6,333 nucleotides of DNA from Actinomycetes bacterium (GTDB taxonomy: Bacteria; Actinomycetota; CADDZG01; JAHWKV01). The translations under genes were made by a program, and so were the position numbers. How positions within the stretch are numbered: position 1 is the first letter of the stretch; the number at the start of each line of letters is the position of its first letter. The stretch is taken from positions 1 through 6,333 of the forward strand of contig JAJCYF010000192.1 of the NCBI GenBank assembly GCA_029263035.1. The letters run 5' to 3'. The notes beneath the pieces were generated by a model. The model worked only from the letters and a program-made list of their open reading frames with translations. It was not told the DNA's origin and did no database searches. This document shows, piece by piece, positions 1-6,333 of this stretch.

Positions 1-1626
1 TAGCGAGGGCGACAACTCCTCGAGCCAGCCAAAGCGCTCAATGTCCTTTCGGTGGGTTCTGGCTATCTCGGAAAGTGTTCCCAAGTAAGGCCCGAGTTCA
101 TAAGGAACCACTTCCGTTTCGCGGCGTTCGACAATGCGGGATTTGGTTTCGGCTGCCTGGCGACGAAATGTGTCTAACGCCGACTCTAGTTTCACTATCC
201 GCTCGCGCTCACGTAGGGCGTCGAAGTCCTCGGCTCGGGAGGCCAGCTCGTTCACCGCCACCTTTAGATCAGTGAGATCTGACTGGTCTCGCCCAACGGC
301 TGACACGCACAATGCTTCAAGGGAGTCGGGCAGCTTTGCTCGAAGTTCGCGCAGCGCCCTATCGGTCTGGGCGGTTACCAGCACCTTCTTGCCCTGGGCT
401 AGAAGATGAGAAACGAGGTTGGCGATTGTGTGGGTTTTGCCGGTGCCCGGAGGGCCCTGAACAACCACATAAGGCTTGCTGTTCACGCGCTCGATAATGC
501 GCAGCTGTTCCTTGTTGGCATGAAGGGGCAAATAGGTTTCTTGGGTTTCGTCCGGGGGAACACCGGCGTCCGTTCCGTCGCCGATGATAGATGGCAACAC
601 CGCCACGAGTTCGGCGATACCTTGCGGAGGGCAAGATGCACTTTCAAGCTGCGTCCTTATCTCATTGAAGACGCGAATCAACGATTCGTTGGAGCGCTTC
701 CGCAGGATCAGGGTTGGAGCGAATGAAACCGTCGGCTCATTTCGAGCGCCGGCTGGGAGACTGGAGTCGGAATACTGAGCTTCAGATCCGAGATTGTGCG
801 CGGCACGGCGCAGTATTGAACCCATCGACTCTGCTGAAAGGAAGTTATCTTCTAGAGCCAATAGTTCTTCGGTCAGCTGACTCCGCTTCGACGGCTCTGG
901 CCACAGGCCGGGTTCCAGCATGTCGAACTCCAGATTCGGGCCACGTGACGCGTCCGACTCACGAACGGCCAGACGGCCGCTGCTGTCGTCAAAGTCAATG
1001 GAAATCGGCAATACGACAAGTGGGCGGCAGACCTCTTCATGCCCGTCTGGACGCCAAGCCAGAGTTCCGACACCAAGTAGCAGTTCGAGCTCCTCGGGTG
1101 CGTCGGCGACCCGTTCCGACATCTGAAAGACTGATGTGTAAATCGATCTAATCTTGCGTGCTTCTATCTCCTCCAGTGCCCACTGTTTCCATTGCTCCAC
1201 CCAACTTTCGAACATGTCCGCGATATGGGGGTTGGTCTCCAGGTACATGGTCGTAGGGGAGTAGTCGTCTTGATCAGTCCAGACGGAAATCTCTTCGGAG
1301 AGCGCAGGAGTCTCGCTAGCGTCGTCCTCCCAACCGGACGCGAGCCATGGTGCAAGGTCTTCTCGCGGGGCCGGCGGTGATGTGCGAGGCAGCCTGTCGA
1401 GAATCAGGTAAGGACGATCCGGCTCGGGGTCCGGTTCTAGGAACGACCCTTTTATTGCTGGGGACTCAGGTAGTGATCCGAGCAGGATGACTCTTCCGCC
1501 CTGCGCCTCGTAGCCATCAAGAGTCCGGTGCGGCTTTGACCGAACCCGTTGCACCCTGATGAGGAATTCAAAAAGCCGGATCGCTCGATCCTTAAGGATC
1601 GCTTCGTCAACCGGCTCAATGACCAC
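1..1626 (-). CDS. Large SF1-type AAA helicase, N-terminal 542 residues (cut by left edge)
   Basis: The frame is open from the in-frame stop at 1690-1692 to base 1. The start chosen is GTG at 1624-1626, the only ATG/GTG/TTG between that stop and the conserved-looking opening (AIRLFEFLIRVQRVR at 15-29). Shine-Dalgarno support is weak (AAGG, 11 bases away). The N-terminal 390 residues resemble no catalytic fold I know: a Trp-rich helical stretch (about 137-155) precedes LELLLGVGTLAW (about 180-191) and a beta-rich part. Walker A GPPGTGKT is at 391-398, followed by THTIANL and motif Ia VLVTAQTDRALRELR (about 415-429). This pattern is typical of UPF1/DNA2-like AAA_11 helicases. Charged, coiled-coil-like helices follow (about 465-510). 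Walker B and motifs III-VI must lie beyond the left edge. ATP-dependent nucleic-acid unwinding is well supported by family; the biological role is not. It is not a copy of the right-hand helicase, because the N-terminal region is entirely different. Confidence 0.92.
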   Translation of the reverse strand, partial: MVIEPVDEAILKDRAIRLFEFLIRVQRVRSKPHRTLDGYEAQGGRVILLGSLPESPAIKGSFLEPDPEPDRPYLILDRLPRTSPPAPREDLAPWLASGWEDDASETPALSEEISVWTDQDDYSPTTMYLETNPHIADMFESWVEQWKQWALEEIEARKIRSIYTSVFQMSERVADAPEELELLLGVGTLAWRPDGHEEVCRPLVVLPISIDFDDSSGRLAVRESDASRGPNLEFDMLEPGLWPEPSKRSQLTEELLALEDNFLSAESMGSILRRAAHNLGSEAQYSDSSLPAGARNEPTVSFAPTLILRKRSNESLIRVFNEIRTQLESASCPPQGIAELVAVLPSIIGDGTDAGVPPDETQETYLPLHANKEQLRIIERVNSKPYVVVQGPPGTGKTHTIANLVSHLLAQGKKVLVTAQTDRALRELRAKLPDSLEALCVSAVGRDQSDLTDLKVAVNELASRAEDFDALRERERIVKLESALDTFRRQAAETKSRIVERRETEVVPYELGPYLGTLSEIARTHRKDIERFGWLEELSPSL

Positions 1627-1869
1627 CGGATTAGGCGCCTTGCTCGAATACGCAAGGTTTTGGCGGTGGCCAGGCAGAGAACGACGGAACTAGATTAGCC
1701 CGGCGGTAAACCATCAGTAGGAGCCCCCGTTTACTTAGATGAACTTCAGGACAGTATCGACCTAAAACAAGATCCTTTAAGCACTTTTCTAAGAAACCAG
1801 GAAAGTCCCGGCAATCACTGCCATCGGGATTCCAGACAAGCGGTCCGGGACGGGCATGCGGTTGCTTGC
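1627..1869. other. AT-richer intergenic gap before the second helicase gene
   Basis: These 243 bases have no convincing gene. Bases 1741-1800 are 38% G+C by hand count, the lowest line I counted, as expected for a promoter region. The best promoter-like match on the minus strand is CTTAAA, 17 bases, GATACT (ending near 1758), which scores only 3/6 and 4/6 against the sigma-70 consensus. A perfect 6-bp inverted repeat (1638-1643 / 1652-1657) overlaps the weak Shine-Dalgarno of the helicase gene. A minus-strand frame stays open through the gap to a TAA at 1631-1633; it is discussed as a possible gene remnant. Confidence 0.5.
1806..1829 (-). terminator. Candidate bulged hairpin terminator after the DUF7662-like gene
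   Basis: The outer stem TCCCG/CGGGA (1806-1810, 1825-1829) encloses an inner GCA/TGC stem (1811-1813, 1819-1821) with a 5-base loop and a 3-base bulge. In the direction of transcription it is followed by CTTTCCTGGTTTCTT, which is T-rich but not a clean T-run. It lies 41 bases after the TAA of the DUF7662-like gene, a normal distance for an intrinsic terminator, and would separate that gene from the helicase gene. Confidence 0.3.
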
Positions 1870-2118
1870 TTAGTGAACCGCAGGGCAGAATTGAACCCGC
1901 TCGTTCGAGAGGTCCACCCAGTCGACCTTCAAACCGGCGTCCAGCCATGCTCTTGCCTGGACGTGGTGGCCGTCGACCTCGTTTTCCCACCAAGCCCGAT
2001 GGGTTCGAGCGGATGCAGGTAGACCGCCGACTATACGGTCTATCTCAGCGAACGAAATCTCGATCGGCTCGGATGAAGACCGTTTCAGATGCTCTCGCAG
2101 CGGGTCGTATTTCGCCAT
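1870..2118 (-). CDS. Small DUF7662-like protein, function unknown
   Basis: The 82-residue product opens MAKYDPLREHL, followed by SFAEIDRIVGGLPASAR (22-38), HRAWWEN (40-46) and HVQARAWLDAGLKVDWVDL (about 51-69). I recognise this pattern (a YxPLxxYL-like start, an F-x-EI-x-x-I-x-G segment, a WW-x-N core and a closing aWLdaGw-x-V strand) from memory as the DUF7662 family of short bacterial proteins. No enzyme motif, signal peptide or membrane segment is visible; it should be a small cytoplasmic alpha/beta protein. The ATG at 2116-2118 fits the family start. The best Shine-Dalgarno match, GAGGAG at 2133-2138, sits 14 bases away, which is rather far and may mean weak translation. The gene lies 104 bases after the EVE-HNH gene and 243 bases before the second helicase gene. 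A role as partner or regulator in a defence locus is only a guess from location. Confidence 0.85.
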   Translation of the reverse strand: MAKYDPLREHLKRSSSEPIEISFAEIDRIVGGLPASARTHRAWWENEVDGHHVQARAWLDAGLKVDWVDLSNERVQFCPAVH

Positions 2119-2222
2119 AAAAGGAATTGGATCTCCTCACTGCCGCAACTCCGGCGGTTTCCGAGCCTACCGCATGGGAAAGCGCCGTTTGTCCTGAGGC
2201 TGCATCTAGGGCGTACTTGCGG

Positions 2223-2915
2223 CTACTCGATCCGTGCCCGCTTCTGGCTATTGTGTTTTGCGCAAAGAATCTGAACATTTGCAGCCGTGAGGGATGACCC
2301 ACCCTTGGACCAAGGAATTACATGGTCGAATTGAAGCGTCACCCTACTCCTGCAGATCACGCATCGCCCTCTGTCCCGCTTCCATACTTCCAGCTTCACG
2401 GCTGGAGGGATCGCCCGAGGGCTCCATTCTTCGGTCTTTCTTCGGGTAGCCCGTTTCTTGGGTTGGGGAGGAACTATCTTTTTTCCTGGCGCCGCTTGCG
2501 ACCTTTGGTCCTCAATTACCTTCCACTCCAAGTCGGTAATTGGGAACGGACTTCCGGTCCAAGGGTGCCTGACGATCGACGCATGATGAAACCTCGGATC
2601 GGCTAGGAGATTTATCCGAAGTATGGGTGATTCGTAGAGGATTTCGTTCAATGCGAGGGAACAGAACCACCGGAGAACGCCGCGATCGTCGGGGTCAATC
2701 CAACCATCGCTGGAAGTGTTCTCTTCCGGAACGCCTGCAACTGTCCCAAGGGCATAAATTCCGGCTCTTGGCCCGCTAACCCAAAGAGCTGCTCTGTCAT
2801 TCGGCTGAAGTTTGGTCAACGAATGGGTAACTGACCAGTTCTCAATGGGTTCGCCGGTCCGAAGGTGTTCGAGAACCGGAAACACCCTCGGATTGCCTTG
2901 AAAGATCCAATTCAC
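2223..2915 (-). CDS. EVE-HNH endonuclease, putative Type IV (modified-DNA) restriction enzyme
   Basis: This 230-residue protein has two clear parts. Residues 1-139 form an EVE domain: it opens with NWIFQGNP and carries WVSGPRAGIYALGTV at 45-59. EVE belongs to the PUA-like folds that bind modified bases. A basic, proline-rich linker (about 140-166) leads to an McrA-type HNH nuclease: C185-x2-C188, D197-H198, N213, then C218-x2-H221-N222. The paired cysteines and CxxH probably hold a structural zinc, and the DH plus the later N and H form the beta-beta-alpha metal site. No catalytic residue appears to be missing. EVE-HNH enzymes such as VcaM4I cut DNA with modified cytosines, so restriction of phage or foreign DNA carrying modified bases is the best call; the exact base is unknown. 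The start is GTG at 2913-2915, chosen because AAGGA lies nine bases upstream (2925-2929) and the EVE fold begins at once. No methyltransferase is visible, as expected for Type IV. Confidence 0.94.
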   Translation of the reverse strand: MNWIFQGNPRVFPVLEHLRTGEPIENWSVTHSLTKLQPNDRAALWVSGPRAGIYALGTVAGVPEENTSSDGWIDPDDRGVLRWFCSLALNEILYESPILRINLLADPRFHHASIVRHPWTGSPFPITDLEWKVIEDQRSQAAPGKKIVPPQPKKRATRRKTEEWSPRAIPPAVKLEVWKRDRGRCVICRSRVTLQFDHVIPWSKGGSSLTAANVQILCAKHNSQKRARIE

Positions 2916-2924
2916 GCGAAACCG

Positions 2925-2929
2925 TCCTT
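2925..2929 (-). promoter_or_regulatory. Ribosome binding site of the EVE-HNH gene
   Basis: AAGGA on the minus strand, nine bases before GTG at 2915. It decides the GTG start, since no ATG lies at the edge of the EVE fold. Confidence 0.6.
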
Positions 2930-2941
2930 TTTTAAGTTGGC

Positions 2942-2968
2942 CTCGTGACTTCTCGTGAATCGAATCAC
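2942..2968. promoter_or_regulatory. Candidate operator upstream of the EVE-HNH gene
   Basis: CTCGTGA occurs at 2942-2948 and again at 2952-2958, a spacing of exactly 10 bases, about one helical turn. The second copy runs into a 14-base pseudo-palindrome, GTGAATCGAATCAC (2955-2968), whose arms and centre are symmetric at 12 of 14 positions. It lies 27-53 bases before the GTG start, where a regulator of this gene could bind. No convincing -35/-10 pair was found nearby, and no regulator gene is visible in the window. Confidence 0.25.
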
Positions 2969-2980
2969 ATTGAGCGATGA

Positions 2981-3003
2981 GCGTCGACCGGTAGCTGCGA
3001 CGC
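2981..3003 (-). terminator. Candidate hairpin after the nuclease-helicase gene
   Basis: A perfect 6-bp GC-rich inverted repeat (GCGTCG at 2981-2986, CGACGC at 2998-3003, 11-base loop) lies 41 bases past the TAG of the nuclease-helicase gene. No T-run follows, so it is at best a weak or non-canonical terminator. A 6-bp stem can occur by chance. Confidence 0.25.
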
Positions 3004-3043
3004 CGCTTCCTCTGGGCGCACTGCCAACGCGAATCGATCGGGC

Positions 3044-6000
3044 CTACGCCGGGATGTCTACAGTCGAAGGGGCCGCGGCCAGACCCTGCATGAAGGCTAT
3101 GCCGTTGGCTACGTCCTCCTGGTCTAGCGCTTGCAGCGGCGGTTCCAAAAGCGACCTCGAAAGGAAGACCACCGTCTTCATCCGGGCCCTAGTGATGGCC
3201 ACGTTCAGCCGGTTCAGCGAGTAGATGAATTCCTTCTGCTGCAGTGCCGTCTCCACGTCGGCCACGCCGTAGGAGACCAGTACCACATCGCACTCCTGGC
3301 CCTGCATCTTGTCGACCGTGTCCACGAACGGCGTGGCGTCCCAATCCCGCCGCCGGTGCAGCTCCTTGTTGATCGCTCGGATCTGAGCGTGGTGCGGGCT
3401 CACAATGAACAGTCGCTCGGCCCAAAACTCCTCGTCCGAGCCCTCGGGCAGCAGTTCCCGCAGCTTCACCGCGACCGCTGCCACCAGGCGGGCCTCCTTC
3501 ATGCTCTCGCCGGCACCGGACGCCTCCTCCATCACGCACATCACCATCGGGTGCGCCGGGTCCAGAACCTTGCCGAGGAAGCCTTCCGGCAGGGGAGCGT
3601 CGAACGACAGACGCCGGCCGGCGACCTCGGAGTTCGCCGGAGCGTAGGAGGCAGGGTAGATTGACGACGCCGGGTAGATGCACAACACATCGCACATCCG
3701 GAAGTTCTCCAGCAGCGGTACAACCGTGACGTCCTCCGGATCCCGGTCCCGCAACGCTTCCAGTATCGAGCGGTGAAGCAGCGGCTCGCCTTCGGTTACC
3801 GGGTAGTCGCCCTGGACGATGGGTGGAAGCTGCCGGTCGTCGCCGGCGATCAGCAGCCGGCCGCCGGGGCGCAGCCGCCTCACCGGGATTGCGGTCTCAG
3901 CGACTTTGAGCTGCGAGCCCTCGTCGATGATCACCAGGTCGTAGATCAGGTCCTGCGGATCGGTCTTGCGGACCTGCCACACCGTCGACCCGAGCACGCA
4001 GATCGGGTTATCGTCGGCGAACTGGGCGGCTTCCTTCGGTTTGACCGCCACCGCAACGTTGGAGCTGCCGGTAGCGATCTTGCGGACCGGCAGGGTGCCC
4101 TTGTAGATCCCGTTGCCTGTAAGGTCGATCAGCTTGCGCAGCGCGTTGTCGATGGCTGCGTTGGTGAAACCCGTCAGTAGGATCCTCAGTGGCAGTGCGT
4201 GCCGGCGGTGGGCCTCCGCCAGGCAGAGGATGGCCGACGCCAGGAAGTGGGTCTTGCCGGTGCCGGGAGGGCCCCAGACCAGCTGGATGTCGTGGTCGAC
4301 CATGGCGGTGAAGGCCTCCATCTGGCTGGCGGTGAACCCGGCCCGGGTGGCAAGCTCCTTCGCCGTTGCCAGAACTCCGGCCGGTTCGGTGATCCGCCGG
4401 CGAGTGCCCCCCGGGTCGGAGACCATCCGGGTGAACCACGGATCCACCTGTCGGTCGAGGGCGGCCAGTTCCGAGATCAGGCCGTCGATGGTCTGGTCCG
4501 TGACCCGTCCGTCCAGGGTAAGCACGTCGCCCGGCGCCGGGAGGTCGAACTTCTCCTTCGAAGGGTTGAGTCGCAGCCGCAGTACGCCGTTGCGGGGCTC
4601 CTGAATCACCGCCGCCAGGGCGACCGGTGCCTTCGGAGGGTACTGCTTCGCCCGGTACCAGGCGTCGTCGTACGCCAGCCGGGCCTTTCGGCCCTCGGGG
4701 GTGTCGTGGGTGAGGATCCAGTTGAAATAGGTGCCCGCCTCGACCTCGATATCGGCCTGGCCGGCGTCGACCCGGTAACGATCGCCCTCGATGAAGGTGA
4801 GCTTCAGGCTGTCGCCGGCGGCCAGGCGCTCCGGCTCCGGGTTGGTGCGCCGGCCCCGCTGCCCTAGGTACCTCATCACGAACTCGTAGCGGGAGATAAA
4901 GGCCAGCCGGCTGAGCAGCGGGTTGCCGAACCCCGCACCCGGCGGCAGGGAGAACTTCGGCGACCAGGCGAACAGCGCACCGGTGGGCCCCAGGCGCTCC
5001 CGGATGCCGGCGATGGTTGCACCGGTCGCCCACACCCGGCGCTTGAGGTGCCCTTCGATGTTCTGGGCGATGTCGTCGCGGTCTTTGAACCAGACGTAGA
5101 AGATGCCGTCGCTCCGCAGCCGGTTCGACAGCTCAAAGTCGAAGTAGTCGTTGTGCTGGTAGTCGAAGGCGTAGGTGCTGGGCTTGAGCGCGGCCACCAC
5201 GTCGGCAAACCGGTAGGAGACCTTGATCGGCAGGGCGAACAGGCTGCGGATGACCGAGGTCAGGACGATCACCGGGAAGTAGACCTCCTCGGCCGGGTGA
5301 TCTTCGACGGCGGCCAGGTCCGGGTGCTGGAAGTGGAAGAACAGGCTCATGGCATCCTGCGCCACCGCAAGGTCGGTGTCCTGCACCGACTCCAGCAGCG
5401 CCTGGACCAGCAGTTCCCGCTCGTAGGTGTCGAAGACGTAGACCTGCACGCTCTTGCGAAGCCTCCACTCCTCGTCCGACGGGTGGGCCGCGTTGAAGTC
5501 ATCGACTGGGCGGAGGATCCCCATCAGGTCCCGGATGAGGTTGCGACGCAGTTCGGACTTGGTCGGCTCGTCCTCGCTGCGGGCGACCCGGCAGAGGGTC
5601 TGCTTCCACTCCGGGAACACGTGGGGCGCCTTGCCGGTCTTTGGGGGCCCGCCGCCGAACCGGTCGATGGCGTAGCCGTAGATCGATCCCGACAGCGGCT
5701 CGCTCTGCAGGGTGAGGATGATGCGGACGTCGTCCCGGACCGGCATGGCGACCGAGGCGGCGCCGGTCTGGTGGGTGGTGCCGGTGGCGATGGAGTCGAC
5801 CGACAGCGCCAGCCGGCGCGCCTTGCCCCGAAGCGATGCCGAGCCCTGCATGACCTCGGGGGCGTCGTCGCGGGTGAGGAAATTGGCGAGGTCGTCGACC
5901 GTGTGGACCTCTGCCGCCTTGGCGAGGTGCCGCTTGGCGAAGGTGGTCAGGTAGGGGACCAGGCTGACGTCGTCGGTGGCCTCCGCCTCGGTCCGGCAGT

Positions 6001-6333
6001 GCTGGTGGAACTCGCACCACTCGCAGCGAAAGTACAGGTGCCAGAACGCCTCCGAGGCGGGCGCCGCCAGGATCGGCTGCAGCTGCTGGGTGAGAAACAG
6101 CTCCAGCGGGGGCCGGACCGAGGAGAGGTCGAACAGCTCCGGCTCGGGGTGCTGGTAGAGCCAGACGCCGCCCTCGCGGGTGGTGGCGAGGTCGCTGATG
6201 CCGTGGTCGGCCAGGGCGTGTTCGAGGATCAGGGTGTACAGGGTCGACTGGATCTTGTGCGATAGCTTCGACTCGTCGGTGGCCTTGAGGTCCAGGACGG
6301 TGACTTGCTTGGTGCCGTTCTCCCCGGCGGTGA
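3044..6333 (-). CDS. RecB-like nuclease / SF1 (DNA2-type) helicase fusion, N-terminus missing
   Basis: The frame stays open from the right edge to a TAG at 3044-3046, giving 1095 visible residues; the true start lies outside. Visible residues 1-112 are the C-terminal half of a RecB/Cas4-like PDDEXK nuclease: D14-x-K16, then Q28-x3-Y32, then C103-x2-C106-x5-C112, which in this fold bind an Fe-S cluster with a fourth, N-terminal Cys that is not visible here. A helical HhH-like segment (about 122-150) and an RNase H-like region (about 200-330) follow. The C-terminal helicase is complete: Walker A GPPGTGKT 687-694, DEGSQ 803-807, GDDRQLPP 830-837, DKMQGQE 1007-1013 and NVAITRAR 1043-1050, all typical of UPF1/DNA2-type SF1 enzymes. 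The order matches TM0106-type RecB nucleases fused to a helicase. By family, it should be an ATP-driven enzyme that unwinds and cuts nucleic acid; whether it serves repair or defence is not shown. Its high G+C differs from that of the three genes downstream. Confidence 0.96.
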   Translation of the reverse strand, partial: TAGENGTKQVTVLDLKATDESKLSHKIQSTLYTLILEHALADHGISDLATTREGGVWLYQHPEPELFDLSSVRPPLELFLTQQLQPILAAPASEAFWHLYFRCEWCEFHQHCRTEAEATDDVSLVPYLTTFAKRHLAKAAEVHTVDDLANFLTRDDAPEVMQGSASLRGKARRLALSVDSIATGTTHQTGAASVAMPVRDDVRIILTLQSEPLSGSIYGYAIDRFGGGPPKTGKAPHVFPEWKQTLCRVARSEDEPTKSELRRNLIRDLMGILRPVDDFNAAHPSDEEWRLRKSVQVYVFDTYERELLVQALLESVQDTDLAVAQDAMSLFFHFQHPDLAAVEDHPAEEVYFPVIVLTSVIRSLFALPIKVSYRFADVVAALKPSTYAFDYQHNDYFDFELSNRLRSDGIFYVWFKDRDDIAQNIEGHLKRRVWATGATIAGIRERLGPTGALFAWSPKFSLPPGAGFGNPLLSRLAFISRYEFVMRYLGQRGRRTNPEPERLAAGDSLKLTFIEGDRYRVDAGQADIEVEAGTYFNWILTHDTPEGRKARLAYDDAWYRAKQYPPKAPVALAAVIQEPRNGVLRLRLNPSKEKFDLPAPGDVLTLDGRVTDQTIDGLISELAALDRQVDPWFTRMVSDPGGTRRRITEPAGVLATAKELATRAGFTASQMEAFTAMVDHDIQLVWGPPGTGKTHFLASAILCLAEAHRRHALPLRILLTGFTNAAIDNALRKLIDLTGNGIYKGTLPVRKIATGSSNVAVAVKPKEAAQFADDNPICVLGSTVWQVRKTDPQDLIYDLVIIDEGSQLKVAETAIPVRRLRPGGRLLIAGDDRQLPPIVQGDYPVTEGEPLLHRSILEALRDRDPEDVTVVPLLENFRMCDVLCIYPASSIYPASYAPANSEVAGRRLSFDAPLPEGFLGKVLDPAHPMVMCVMEEASGAGESMKEARLVAAVAVKLRELLPEGSDEEFWAERLFIVSPHHAQIRAINKELHRRRDWDATPFVDTVDKMQGQECDVVLVSYGVADVETALQQKEFIYSLNRLNVAITRARMKTVVFLSRSLLEPPLQALDQEDVANGIAFMQGLAAAPSTVDIPA

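Noticed and set aside
359..634. 91-residue minus-strand open frame and the plus-strand frames between 75 and 1151
   Set aside because: All are shadows of the left helicase gene, whose frame carries the Walker A motif and is uninterrupted from 1626 to base 1.
1885..1915. tRNA T-arm-like stretch (TTGAACCC followed by GTTCGAG)
   Set aside because: No acceptor stem, anticodon arm or D-arm could be arranged around it, and it lies inside the DUF7662-like coding region.
2045..2302. 85-residue open frame on the minus strand
   Set aside because: It overlaps the starts and ends of the EVE-HNH and DUF7662-like genes in another frame and shows no family pattern.
2513..2542. Perfect 8-bp inverted repeat CAATTACC / GGTAATTG with a 14-base loop
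   Set aside because: It lies inside the EVE-HNH coding region, and about one or two such repeats are expected by chance in a window this size.
4008..5033. 341-residue open frame on the minus strand
   Set aside because: Out-of-frame shadow of the nuclease-helicase gene; the product is Pro/Arg/Gly/His-rich without any motif.
3044..5851. Starting the nuclease-helicase at the ATG at 5849-5851
   Set aside because: The frame continues upstream to the window edge without a stop and encodes recognisable nuclease motifs and three clustered cysteines, so this ATG is internal.
5048..6265. 405-residue open frame on the plus strand
   Set aside because: It lies antisense to the nuclease-helicase gene, whose nuclease cysteines and motifs are clear. 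The product is a low-complexity Val/Gly/Asp/Arg/Leu-rich string typical of the antisense of a high-GC gene.

Overview
The window holds four genes, all on the minus strand (read right to left). Two run off the edges. No RNA gene, insertion sequence, integrase, CRISPR array or methyltransferase was seen. The high G+C suggests a high-GC bacterium, most simply an actinomycete, but no phylogenetic marker is present and this is an inference.

Reading in the direction of transcription: (1) 6333 to 3044 is a large protein missing its N-terminus. It joins the C-terminal half of a RecB/Cas4-type nuclease (PDDEXK core plus iron-sulfur cysteines), a degenerate RNase H-like module and a complete UPF1/DNA2-type SF1 helicase. 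(2) 2915 to 2223 is an EVE-HNH protein, that is, a reader domain for modified bases fused to an HNH nuclease, the architecture of a Type IV (modification-dependent) restriction enzyme. (3) 2118 to 1870 is an 82-residue protein that looks like the DUF7662 family. (4) 1626 to the left edge is the first 542 residues of a second large SF1-type helicase of a different subfamily, cut off after motif Ia.

Gaps between genes are 128, 104 and 243 bases, so a tight, translationally coupled operon is not shown. Candidate hairpin terminators lie after genes 1 and 3, and short repeats lie upstream of gene 2. Base composition changes near position 3000. Hand-counted lines give about 67-77% G+C on the right (gene 1), about 52-62% in genes 2-4, and 38% in one 60-base intergenic stretch. 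This fits accessory, possibly transferred DNA lying next to a more native-looking gene.

Taken together, the gene set (two DNA helicases, a nuclease for modified DNA and a small DUF protein) looks like part of a bacterial defence region. Cooperation between the genes is inferred from position and domain type only. I did not recognise the four-gene set as a named defence system.
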